Shown in pieces: positions 36,605-43,982 of a stretch of 64,000 nucleotides of DNA. The position numbers and the translations under genes are program-made. The notes beneath the pieces are model-generated. The model saw nothing but the letters and a program-made list of their open reading frames with translations. It was not told the origin of the DNA and did no database searches. The stretch comes from Gaetbulibacter_A sp043876815 (GTDB lineage Bacteria > Bacteroidota > Bacteroidia > Flavobacteriales > Flavobacteriaceae), in NCBI RefSeq assembly GCF_043876815.1, contig NZ_JBAWKA010000002.1:682001-746000 (forward strand). The letters run 5' to 3'. Position 1 is the stretch's first letter. Each line of letters opens with the position of its first letter.

Positions 36605-36796
36605 TTAATCACGTGTTTGCGAAGACATATGGACTGGAGCCTCAAATCCAGCAGCTATATAGTCCTTGATTTTAGCCCAAGTACCGTCACAACCATGACA
36701 ATCAGACCAATCTCCTCCTTGAACTTTTTCAAGAACTTCATTAATGTTTATGTTTTCTGCTTTTGCTTTGAAAGCATCTAAACTTAATCTACTCAT
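36605..36796 (-). CDS. Double-glycine-leader peptide precursor (RiPP/bacteriocin candidate)
   Basis: A 63-aa peptide. Residues 1-28 form a leader with LSLDAFKAKAE and the C39-type cleavage site EKVQGG (hydrophobic residues at -4 and further back, Gly-Gly at 27-28). The predicted core is 35 residues, beginning DWSDCHGCDGTW, with only two cysteines (C33 and C36 in CHGC), aromatic residues W30, W40, Y46 and F51, and histidines H34 and H56. It is the first gene of the minus-strand operon containing the putative modifying enzyme and the C39 exporter. Whether C33-C36 form a disulfide or His/Asp/Asn residues are hydroxylated cannot be read from sequence. Confidence 0.85.
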   Translation of the reverse strand: MSRLSLDAFKAKAENININEVLEKVQGGDWSDCHGCDGTWAKIKDYIAAGFEAPVHMSSQTRD

Positions 36797-37137
36797 AATA
36801 AATAAATTTTAAAAATATTGCCTACTCTATTAGCTTTTCGGCATCCGCTTTAGATATGAAACAATGTTAGAGAAGTCTTTTAAATAATTATTTACATTCA
36901 CGACCTAAATAGCTGTTTTTTAACATTATTAGAAATTTCACTCTCGACAAACGGTAATAAATTCAAATTTTCGATAAGATAAATTCTAAAGGAGTTAGTG
37001 AATAATTTTGTTTTAAACTTGGCATCACTTTATTCATTCGCCTATTATCGATAATTTGTACGCTTTGAAGTTTATATTTCTTGAGGACTCTCAATTTAGA
37101 TACTTTTAACCGCTAAATTGTTAAGCCCTTAATATAA
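36797..37137. other. 341-bp intergenic region between the peptide operon and the OmpA-type gene
   Basis: It separates two divergent genes and must contain both promoters. On the plus strand TAATTTTG at 37003-37010 matches TAnnTTTG but lacks a good TTG at -33. No convincing -7 box was found for the minus-strand precursor. No second precursor ORF, hairpin or RNA gene was recognised. Confidence 0.5.
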
Positions 37138-38367
37138 ATGACACGTCGTAAAACGATTTTATATATCTCTTTATTTATTCTTTCTTTTTCCGGTTTGATA
37201 CACGCACAGGATCTGGAAAATGCGAATAGTGCTATTCTTGATTCCCTGCTTACGGAAGTTCCGGAGCTGACCAAGAGAGATTCTGTTATCGTAAGCAGCT
37301 CGATATTTGGTGTAGGGATGAATATTGTTGATGATTCTGACGACAGAATTGGAGAAGTATTCGATCTTTCTTCGGGGTGGAATTATGCACCATATCCCTC
37401 AAGGTTGAGTTTAGGAAAATACTGGCGAAGTGGTTTGGGTCTTGAAGGTATAGCTTCATACAACCGCTATAAAAGAGGTAAAATAGTAGGTGGTTTACCC
37501 TTACCGGAAGGAAAGAACTACTGGGCTTTTGATGCTCGTTTAAGCTATGACCTTAAAAAAATAATTGGTGATAATGGCTGGTTTGATCCGTATCTTGGTA
37601 TTGGACTAGGCGTAAATACTGCAGTTGGGGAATCCCGAGCAACCTATAATGCCATTTTTGGATTTAGAACTTGGTTCTCAGACCGCTGGGGACTGGACAT
37701 AAATACGACAGGAAAATGGACCATGGATCCAGGTTTGACAGACCATATCCAACACGCAGCCGGCGTGGTATACCGTTTTAATTATGAGAAGGATCTGAGC
37801 AAAAAAGGAGAAAAGAAATTAGCTGAAATTGAATACATTCAAAAGGAAAATGAACGTATAAAAGATTCTGTATTTAAGGTGTTAAAGGCTAAAGAAGAGG
37901 CTTATAAACGTGCACAAGAAGAGGCTAGAAAAAAAGAAGCTGAAAGACTTGAACAAGAGCGCAAAGCAAGGGAAGAAGCTCGTGAGAAGGAACGTAAAGA
38001 AATTGAGAATCAGCTGGAAGCTTTGGAGCCTATTTATTTTGATTTTGACCGATCGTTTTTAACGCAATCTTCAAGAAAAACACTTGAGGACCTTATGGCG
38101 ATATTTAAAGCGCATCCGGGATTGGTACTTGAAATAGGGGCTAATACCGACTCGCGAGGTTCGGACGCCTATAATTTAAAACTCTCGGAAAGGCGTTTAC
38201 AATCGGTTTTAGATTATTTGGAGAATGAAGGTATATCTTCCGATGAATTGGTTGGTAAAGCTTATGGGGAATCAAACCTGATCAATGAATGTGATGACAA
38301 CACGCCGTGTTCGGAAGCTAAACATCGCCTAAATCGCCGAGCTGAATTTAAGATTCTAAGTTTTTAA
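37138..38367 (+). CDS. OmpA-family outer-membrane protein (beta-barrel plus coiled coil plus OmpA-C)
   Basis: The signal peptide is ILYISLFILSFSGLIHAQ. Residues about 55-225 look like an eight-stranded barrel with alternating aromatic and glycine-rich strands (SWGYN-type ends, WGLDINTTGKW). A highly charged coiled coil follows (KAKEEAYKRAQEEARKKEAERLEQ region, residues about 225-295). The OmpA domain at the C-terminus has IYFDFDRSFLTQSSRKTLEDL, the peptidoglycan motif LEIGANTDSRGSDAYNLKLSERRLQSV and LNRRAEFKI. Two Cys flank ECDDNTPCSEAKHRLN, a frequent disulfide in the family. It ends at a strong terminator. Confidence 0.92.
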   Translation: MTRRKTILYISLFILSFSGLIHAQDLENANSAILDSLLTEVPELTKRDSVIVSSSIFGVGMNIVDDSDDRIGEVFDLSSGWNYAPYPSRLSLGKYWRSGLGLEGIASYNRYKRGKIVGGLPLPEGKNYWAFDARLSYDLKKIIGDNGWFDPYLGIGLGVNTAVGESRATYNAIFGFRTWFSDRWGLDINTTGKWTMDPGLTDHIQHAAGVVYRFNYEKDLSKKGEKKLAEIEYIQKENERIKDSVFKVLKAKEEAYKRAQEEARKKEAERLEQERKAREEAREKERKEIENQLEALEPIYFDFDRSFLTQSSRKTLEDLMAIFKAHPGLVLEIGANTDSRGSDAYNLKLSERRLQSVLDYLENEGISSDELVGKAYGESNLINECDDNTPCSEAKHRLNRRAEFKILSF

Positions 38368-38393
38368 AATCTAGTAAAGTTTATAAATAATAA

Positions 38394-38422
38394 AGCATCC
38401 GCATTTTGAGGATGCTTTTTTT
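38394..38422 (+). terminator. Rho-independent terminator after the OmpA-type gene
   Basis: A 7-bp perfect stem agcatcc / ggatgct with a 9-base loop is followed by a run of seven T. Confidence 0.88.
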
Positions 38423-38457
38423 GTTTAAAAATACGATATTTGTGTTTCCAACCGCGC

Positions 38458-38542
38458 AAAGGATAGCAGCGATATCCTTTTTTTAGGCTTTTTCTGCCTT
38501 AAAAAAGATAAAGCGAATAGCCTGACCACGCCAAAAGCGTGG
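38458..38542. repeat. Three consecutive small hairpins, REP-like element
   Basis: Hairpin 1: aaaggata / tatccttt (38458-38480, 7-base loop containing gcagcg). Hairpin 2: aggc / gcct between T- and A-rich arms (38478-38506). Hairpin 3: ccacgc / gcgtgg (38526-38542). The segment is more GC-rich than its surroundings and sits just upstream of the small membrane protein and ettA. It resembles extragenic palindromic repeats common in flavobacteria. No second copy was found in the window by eye, so the repeat nature is inference. Confidence 0.4.
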
Positions 38543-38570
38543 GTGCGCCCTAAAAAAGAAAAGAATTATT

Positions 38571-38753
38571 ATGGCAATGAATAAAAATACGGTTTTGGCT
38601 TGGGCCACATGGATTATGATTATTGAAGGTTTAATATTGATCGCCCTTGGCGCCTTTCGTTACGACGAGGTTGCAGGCTGGGGATTTGCCTCTGTGGGTA
38701 TTGGCTTTTTTGCTATTGCCTGGGTGTTTAATGCTTTAAAAGGACGCGTATAA
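38571..38753 (+). CDS. Small two-helix membrane protein (CAL67264 type) before ettA
   Basis: A 60-aa protein with two predicted transmembrane helices (TVLAWATWIMIIEGLILIALGAF and GWGFASVGIGFFAIAWVFNAL) joined by a short acidic loop. Its composition and its position immediately before ettA match the CAL67264 family of Bacteroidota. The stop codon overlaps the ettA start by 1 bp (taatg), so the two are coupled. The function is unknown. Confidence 0.82.
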   Translation: MAMNKNTVLAWATWIMIIEGLILIALGAFRYDEVAGWGFASVGIGFFAIAWVFNALKGRV

Positions 38754-40444
38754 TGAGTGATGATAAGAAGGTTATTTTCTCGATGTCGGGAGTAACCAAA
38801 ACGTTTCAAAGTGCTAACACGCCAGTGCTTAAGAATATTTATTTAAGTTTTTTCTATGGCGCTAAGATCGGGATCTTAGGTTTGAATGGTTCCGGGAAGT
38901 CGACTTTGTTAAAAATTATTGCCGGTAGAGATAAGAACTATCAGGGTGATGTTGTGTTTTCACAGGATTACACGGTGGGCTTATTGGAGCAGGAGCCGGA
39001 GTTGGACGACGAGAAAACCGTGATGGATGTAGTTAAGGAAGGTGCTGCCGAAACTGTTGCTATTCTTGATGAATACAATAAAATTAATGATCAGTTTGGG
39101 TTGGAGGAAGTATATTCTGATCCTGATAAAATGGAAAAACTGATGGCGCGCCAAGCGGTGCTTCAGGACCAAATTGATGCGGCGAATGCCTGGGAACTGG
39201 ATACCAAATTAGAAATTGCCATGGACGCTTTGCGCACTCCTGAAGGTGATAAAAAGATAGGTGTACTTTCGGGTGGAGAACGGCGCCGCGTAGCTTTATG
39301 TCGCTTGCTGTTGCAGGAACCGGATGTATTGTTACTGGATGAGCCTACAAACCATTTGGATGCCGAATCCGTACACTGGTTAGAACATCATTTAGCACAA
39401 TATAAAGGAACGGTTATCGCGGTGACGCACGACCGGTATTTTCTAGATAATGTAGCCGGTTGGATCCTTGAATTAGATCGGGGGGAAGGTATTCCTTGGA
39501 AAGGAAATTATTCATCGTGGTTAGATCAAAAATCAAAACGTTTGGCTCAGGAGAGTAAAACGGCTTCGAAACGTCAAAAAACTTTGGAACGTGAGCTGGA
39601 ATGGGTACGACAAGGTGCTAAAGGGCGACAGACCAAGCAAAAAGCACGTTTGAAGAATTACGATAAATTATTGAGTCAGGATCAGAAACAACTTGATGAA
39701 AAGTTGGAAATATACATCCCGAACGGACCACGTTTAGGGACCAATGTGATCGAGGCGAAACATGTTAGTAAGGCCTATGGCGACAAATTGTTGTACGACG
39801 ATCTTAATTTTACTTTACCGCAGGCAGGTATTGTAGGAGTTATTGGCCCCAATGGCGCCGGAAAGACCACAATATTTAGAATGATCATGGGAGAAGAAAC
39901 ACCTGACAAGGGTGAATTCATTGTTGGTGATACGGCTAAGATCGCCTATGTTGATCAGAGTCATTCGAATATTGATCCTGAGAAAACGATCTGGCAGAAT
40001 TTTAGTGATGAACAGGAATTGATTATGATGGGAGGTAAGCAAGTAAATTCTAGAGCTTATTTGAGTCGCTTTAACTTTTCCGGAAGTGAGCAGAATAAAA
40101 AAGTGTCCTTATTGTCAGGAGGTGAGCGAAATCGCTTGCATTTGGCAATGACCTTAAAAGAGGAAGGCAACGTATTATTATTGGATGAGCCTACAAACGA
40201 TCTTGATGTTAATACCCTTCGTGCGTTGGAAGAAGGTTTAGAAAATTTTGCCGGCTGTGCTGTTGTTATTAGTCACGACCGTTGGTTTTTAGACCGGATT
40301 TGTACGCATATATTATCATTTGAAGGGAATAGTCAAGTGTATTTCTTTGAAGGTGGATTCTCCGAATATGAAGAGAATAAAAAGAAACGTCTGGGTGGAG
40401 ATATTATGCCTAAGCGAATAAAATATAAAAAGCTCGTGCGCTAA
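38753..40444 (+). CDS. ettA: Energy-dependent translational throttle protein (ABC-F ATPase)
   Basis: EttA binds the ribosomal E site and gates the first translocation steps according to ATP level. The 563-aa protein has two ABC domains: GLNGSGKSTL with LSGGERRRVALCRLL and DEPTNHLD, then GPNGAGKTTIF with LSGGERNRLHLAM and DEPTNDLD. The linker contains the basic coiled coil (ESKTASKRQKTLERELEWVRQGAKGRQ) typical of EttA. It ends LVR and is followed by a strong terminator. Confidence 0.95.
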   Translation: MSDDKKVIFSMSGVTKTFQSANTPVLKNIYLSFFYGAKIGILGLNGSGKSTLLKIIAGRDKNYQGDVVFSQDYTVGLLEQEPELDDEKTVMDVVKEGAAETVAILDEYNKINDQFGLEEVYSDPDKMEKLMARQAVLQDQIDAANAWELDTKLEIAMDALRTPEGDKKIGVLSGGERRRVALCRLLLQEPDVLLLDEPTNHLDAESVHWLEHHLAQYKGTVIAVTHDRYFLDNVAGWILELDRGEGIPWKGNYSSWLDQKSKRLAQESKTASKRQKTLERELEWVRQGAKGRQTKQKARLKNYDKLLSQDQKQLDEKLEIYIPNGPRLGTNVIEAKHVSKAYGDKLLYDDLNFTLPQAGIVGVIGPNGAGKTTIFRMIMGEETPDKGEFIVGDTAKIAYVDQSHSNIDPEKTIWQNFSDEQELIMMGGKQVNSRAYLSRFNFSGSEQNKKVSLLSGGERNRLHLAMTLKEEGNVLLLDEPTNDLDVNTLRALEEGLENFAGCAVVISHDRWFLDRICTHILSFEGNSQVYFFEGGFSEYEENKKKRLGGDIMPKRIKYKKLVR

Positions 40445-40463
40445 CTATAAAATTTATGAATAA

Positions 40464-40492
40464 AAAAACGCCTGCAACATGCAGGCGTTTTT
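40464..40492. terminator. Bidirectional Rho-independent terminator
   Basis: A 13-bp inverted repeat (aaaaacgcctgca / tgcaggcgttttt) with a 3-base loop ends ettA and can also serve the convergent gene at 40495. Confidence 0.92.
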
Positions 40493-40494
40493 AT

Positions 40495-40740
40495 TTATTT
40501 ATTGTCGTTTCCATAAAGATGTCCTTCGGTAAAATCGCGATAGGGCTTATTCTCTTCGTTATCTTCAAGAATCTGCTTATTAATAGCATCCAACCTTTCG
40601 TTTTCCTTTTTAAGGAGATATGATTTTCTGATACCTAGTATTAATAGAATGGCAAAGAAAATTACCACAATAATCAACGAGGTCACTATGGTGCTTTCAT
40701 CCATGATCGCATACAACGAAAAAGTAATATTTTGGGGCAT
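40495..40740 (-). CDS. Small single-pass membrane protein, unknown
   Basis: The 81-aa frame has one transmembrane helix (TIVTSLIIVVIFFAILLILGI) followed by a charged cytoplasmic segment (KKENERLDAINKQILEDNEENK) that looks helical. The ATG codon for MDESTIVTS (about 12 residues in) may be the true start. No family is recognised. It stands alone between ettA (convergent) and the MBL-fold lipoprotein gene. Confidence 0.6.
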   Translation of the reverse strand: MPQNITFSLYAIMDESTIVTSLIIVVIFFAILLILGIRKSYLLKKENERLDAINKQILEDNEENKPYRDFTEGHLYGNDNK

Positions 40741-40806
40741 GGTTTGTAAGGTTTGTTAAGTATAAATGTATAAAATCAAATATACTATTTTTTATGGAAA
40801 TAAAAA

Positions 40807-41595
40807 TTAATTGTTTGGATACCAGTCTAATTGCACAACATTTATTTTTGAGTTCCCATTATTTACTGAAGTTTTAAACTTAGAAACATCGCTTAAACCA
40901 CCCGTTCCTCTATAGTGATAAGGATACACCTTCTTAGGTTTGAAATCAAGAACAGCACTGGCCGCACTGTCCACCGTCATGGTGTAAGGTAAATTCATGC
41001 AAACAAAGGCCATATCAATATCTTTAAGATTACGCATTTCCGGAATATCCTCTGTATCCCCAGAAATATAAATGCGATCTTCACCTAAGGTGACTACATA
41101 ACCGTTTCCTCGACCCTTAGGATGAAATTTTAAGGCTTCTTCACGTAAATTATACATCGGAATTGCTTCTAAAGTAATTGTTGAGCCTCCAATATTCATA
41201 TTTGTTGTACCACCATTATTCAACACCATACTATTAATATTAGCAGATTCCGGCATTTGATCAACTGCGGCCTGAGGTGCTACCACCGGTGCATCCAAAG
41301 CTTTTAGCGTTTCTACATTTAGGTGATCGCCATGAATGTCTGTCACCAATATTAAATTAGGTTTTGGCTGTCCTTTAAAAGCTTCAGCACCACCTACAGG
41401 ATCTACGTAAATAACGGCGTCTTTATAGGTCATTACAAATGTAGCATGCTCGATAGGTGTAATGTTAACAGCGTTTTCGATTTTTGCTGATTCGTTGGTC
41501 ATACTGGTTTTCTCAGCTTCGGTAGTTTTTTGTTTGCAGTTGAAAAAACTAGCAATTAAAACGAAAAGGGCAATTTTTTTAAAATACATCTTCAT
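40807..41595 (-). CDS. MBL-fold metallo-hydrolase, probable lipoprotein
   Basis: Starting at the ATG at 41593-41595 gives the lipoprotein signal MKMYFKKIALFVLIASFFNC with Cys20; the longer frame adds 25 unlikely residues. The MBL fold is seen in NITPIEHATFVMTYKDAVIYVDPVG, the metal motif VTDIHGDHLN (the first His of HxHxDH is Asp here), the GDTEDIPEM strand and a late His in YPYHYRG. It is related in fold to the UPF0173 protein at 21709 but exported. The substrate is unknown. It is a single gene divergent from the Nudix gene. Confidence 0.87.
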   Translation of the reverse strand: MKMYFKKIALFVLIASFFNCKQKTTEAEKTSMTNESAKIENAVNITPIEHATFVMTYKDAVIYVDPVGGAEAFKGQPKPNLILVTDIHGDHLNVETLKALDAPVVAPQAAVDQMPESANINSMVLNNGGTTNMNIGGSTITLEAIPMYNLREEALKFHPKGRGNGYVVTLGEDRIYISGDTEDIPEMRNLKDIDMAFVCMNLPYTMTVDSAASAVLDFKPKKVYPYHYRGTGGLSDVSKFKTSVNNGNSKINVVQLDWYPNN

Positions 41596-41700
41596 TGTTT
41601 TTTGGTTTCTTATAAAGATAATTTTTTTATTCATTATATAAACATGTAACTTTTCAACTATTTTTATCAATCTATAGAGGTAATCTATAATCCTACTATT

Positions 41701-42285
41701 ATGAGTTCAAATCGCATTAAAAACATAAAATCCAGACTATTATCTGACCATTACTATATTTTAAAACGTTTAAGTTTTGATTACCGCATGAAAAATGGAA
41801 CTTGGGTAAATCAAGTACGAGAAGTGTATGACCGTGGTGATGGTGCCGGTATTTTATTATATAACAGAACGAAAAAAACGGTTATTCTGATAAAACAATT
41901 TCGGATGCCTACCTATCAAAATGATAATCCTGATGGTTTTTTGATCGAGGTCTGTGCTGGATTACTAGATAAAGACAATCCGGAAGCTTGCATTATTAGG
42001 GAAACCGAAGAAGAAGTTGGATACCGCCTTGATACGGTGACCAAAGTATACGAGGCCTATTCGTCTCCAGGGGTCATGACAGAAAAAATGCATTTTTTTG
42101 TTGGGGAGTATACCGATGCTATGAAAGTAAGCTCCGGAGGTGGTCTTGATAGTGAAGCGGAAGACATTGAGGTTCTAGAGTTGCCATTTAAAATGGCTTT
42201 GGAAATGCTTAATTCCGGGCAAATTCAGGATACCAGAACCATTGTTTTATTACAGTATTTACAAATTCAAAAACTTCTGGATTGA
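41701..42285 (+). CDS. Nudix hydrolase (NudK-like, nucleotide-sugar pyrophosphatase type)
   Basis: The Nudix box GLLDKDNPEACIIRETEEEVGY has the consensus Gx5Ex7REUxEExGU with the metal-binding glutamates. The N-terminal dimerization strands (VREVYDRGDGAGILLYNRTKKTVILIKQFRMP) are typical of the GDP-mannose/ADP-ribose pyrophosphatase group. The length of 194 aa fits. Its precise substrate is uncertain. It is a single gene divergent from the MBL lipoprotein gene. Confidence 0.9.
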   Translation: MSSNRIKNIKSRLLSDHYYILKRLSFDYRMKNGTWVNQVREVYDRGDGAGILLYNRTKKTVILIKQFRMPTYQNDNPDGFLIEVCAGLLDKDNPEACIIRETEEEVGYRLDTVTKVYEAYSSPGVMTEKMHFFVGEYTDAMKVSSGGGLDSEAEDIEVLELPFKMALEMLNSGQIQDTRTIVLLQYLQIQKLLD

Positions 42286-42343
42286 TTTCTAAATTTGTCG
42301 CAATCAATTCCTAAATAACACGGTACATTTCGGTGTTATTTCG

Positions 42344-42351
42344 TATTTTTG
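42344..42351 (+). promoter_or_regulatory. Candidate -7 box of the hotdog thioesterase-menF unit
   Basis: TATTTTTG matches TAnnTTTG and lies 27 bp before the ATG at 42379. The -33 region has no exact TTG (tttcgg is nearby). Confidence 0.5.
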
Positions 42352-42378
42352 TGACCCTTAAAACAGAAAGAGAAAACC

Positions 42379-42807
42379 ATGTCTTTATCAAAAAAACAGA
42401 TCTTAGAACGTGCCAATCTGATGAGTAAAAATACACTCATGGAAACTTTAGGCATTGAATTGATTGATATTGGAGAAGATTGGTTAACCGCTAAAATGCC
42501 AGTTGGGCCTAAAGTGCATCAGCCTGATGGCGTTTTGCATGGGGGCGCTACAGTAGCTTTGGCTGAGAGCGTGGGTAGTTTCGCCAGTCACATTTTTTTG
42601 GATTCCGAAAAACTATTTATTCGTGGTTTGGAGATCTCTGCAAATCATATTAAATCTGTTTCTACAGGATATGTTTATGCCACGGCCTGTTTTATGCATA
42701 AAGGAAGAACCACACAATTGTTTGATATTAAGGTCACTGATGAAGACGGAAATACTATATCTATTTGTAAATTATCAACGATCTCTTTACCAAAAAGAAA
42801 GGTATGA
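42379..42807 (+). CDS. Hotdog-fold thioesterase, probable DHNA-CoA thioesterase
   Basis: A 142-aa PaaI/MenI-type thioesterase. The hotdog helix and active site are in HQPDGVLHGGATVALAESVGS with the catalytic Glu, and the CoA-binding strand is SANHIKSVSTGYVYATACFMHKGRTTQLFDIKV. Because its stop overlaps the menF start by 4 bp (ATGA), and menD follows, it most likely hydrolyses 1,4-dihydroxy-2-naphthoyl-CoA, the menaquinone step after MenB. That specificity is inferred from context. Confidence 0.85.
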   Translation: MSLSKKQILERANLMSKNTLMETLGIELIDIGEDWLTAKMPVGPKVHQPDGVLHGGATVALAESVGSFASHIFLDSEKLFIRGLEISANHIKSVSTGYVYATACFMHKGRTTQLFDIKVTDEDGNTISICKLSTISLPKRKV

Positions 42808-43934
42808 ATTTAGAGGCATTCTTTGAGCGCTTTAAAGATCAGTTTGACCAAGATTTGCCGTTCGTAATTTATAGGAAGCCCAATCAAAAAAGACTTCAGG
42901 GTTTATTGCAACGCATGGACAGCTTGTTTACCACAAGCGATTTTTCTGAAATGGGTTTTGTGTTTTCACCATTTGATTCCAGGAATAAAACCATTCTACT
43001 ACCCTTAAAAGATTCTGACCATATTTTTTGTGAAGAATTTGAAGGTATGGCTTCTGATTTAGCTCTAAATAAGAACGATGTTCAAGAACCCACAAATGAG
43101 GCTCTAAAAAAGGCACATATTGATCTTATTGAAAAGGGCAAGGCCTTTATTGAACTTACCGATGTTAAGAAAATTGTATTATCACGGAAAGAGGAGGTGC
43201 TTCTAAAAGATCATGATCCTTTCCAGATTTTCACAAGTCTTTTAAATAAATACACGTCAGCGTTTGTGTATTGCTGGTACCACCCTGAAATTGGGTTGTG
43301 GCTGGGTGCTACGCCAGAAACTTTAGTAAAGTTGGAAGGAAATCATTTTTCTATTATGGCCTTGGCGGGAACGCAAAGCTATAATGGGACTTTAGAGGTG
43401 GCCTGGCGAGATAAAGAGCTGCAGGAACAACAATATGTGACGGATTATATTGTAGATCGTATTAAAGCCTCGGTTGAAAACATTCAGCTCTCCGAGGTAC
43501 AAACTGTAAAAGCAGCTAATTTACTGCACTTAAAAACTAAAATTTGGGGCAACCTAAAAAATGGAATTTTCAGTCTGAAGGATTTTTTATTTCATTTGCA
43601 TCCAACACCTGCCGTTTGCGGATTGCCTAAAGATAAAGCGAAACAATTTATTTTAGAGCACGAAAATTATGACCGTAATTTTTATACCGGTTTTTTAGGT
43701 GAATTGAATCTCGAAAGTGTTAGATCGCCACGTAGGGCAAAGCGAAATATTGAAACCCGGGCCTTTGAAACCACCAGTACCAGCACCCAATTATACGTTA
43801 ATTTAAGATGCATGTCTTTAGAAGATTCGAAGGCTATGATATACGTTGGAGGCGGAATTACGGTGTTTTCCGATCCTGAGGAAGAATGGGAGGAAACGGT
43901 TGCAAAAGCTAAGGTTATTAAATCGGTTTTGTAA
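42804..43934 (+). CDS. menF: Isochorismate synthase
   Basis: MenF converts chorismate to isochorismate, the entry step of menaquinone synthesis. The chorismate-binding domain spans most of the 376-aa protein: KIVLSRKEEVLL, WLGATPETLVKLEGNHFSIMALAGTQ, LKDFLFHLHPTPAVCGLPKDKA (active-site loop), YDRNFYTGFLGEL and MIYVGGGITVFSDPEEEWEETVAKA with metal glutamates. The N-terminus is short, as in Bacteroidota. It is translationally coupled to the upstream thioesterase gene. Confidence 0.94.
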   Translation: MNLEAFFERFKDQFDQDLPFVIYRKPNQKRLQGLLQRMDSLFTTSDFSEMGFVFSPFDSRNKTILLPLKDSDHIFCEEFEGMASDLALNKNDVQEPTNEALKKAHIDLIEKGKAFIELTDVKKIVLSRKEEVLLKDHDPFQIFTSLLNKYTSAFVYCWYHPEIGLWLGATPETLVKLEGNHFSIMALAGTQSYNGTLEVAWRDKELQEQQYVTDYIVDRIKASVENIQLSEVQTVKAANLLHLKTKIWGNLKNGIFSLKDFLFHLHPTPAVCGLPKDKAKQFILEHENYDRNFYTGFLGELNLESVRSPRRAKRNIETRAFETTSTSTQLYVNLRCMSLEDSKAMIYVGGGITVFSDPEEEWEETVAKAKVIKSVL

Positions 43935-43965
43935 TTGCTGTTTAGAGGCTGATTTTGTATTTTTG
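43935..43965 (+). promoter_or_regulatory. Promoter of menD
   Basis: TTG at 43935-43937 (just after the menF stop) and TATTTTTG at 43958-43965 match the Bacteroidota -33/-7 pair with a 20-bp spacer, 17 bp before the menD ATG. menD may thus be transcribed independently of menF. Confidence 0.65.
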
Positions 43966-43982
43966 CAATACAATTTCTATAG

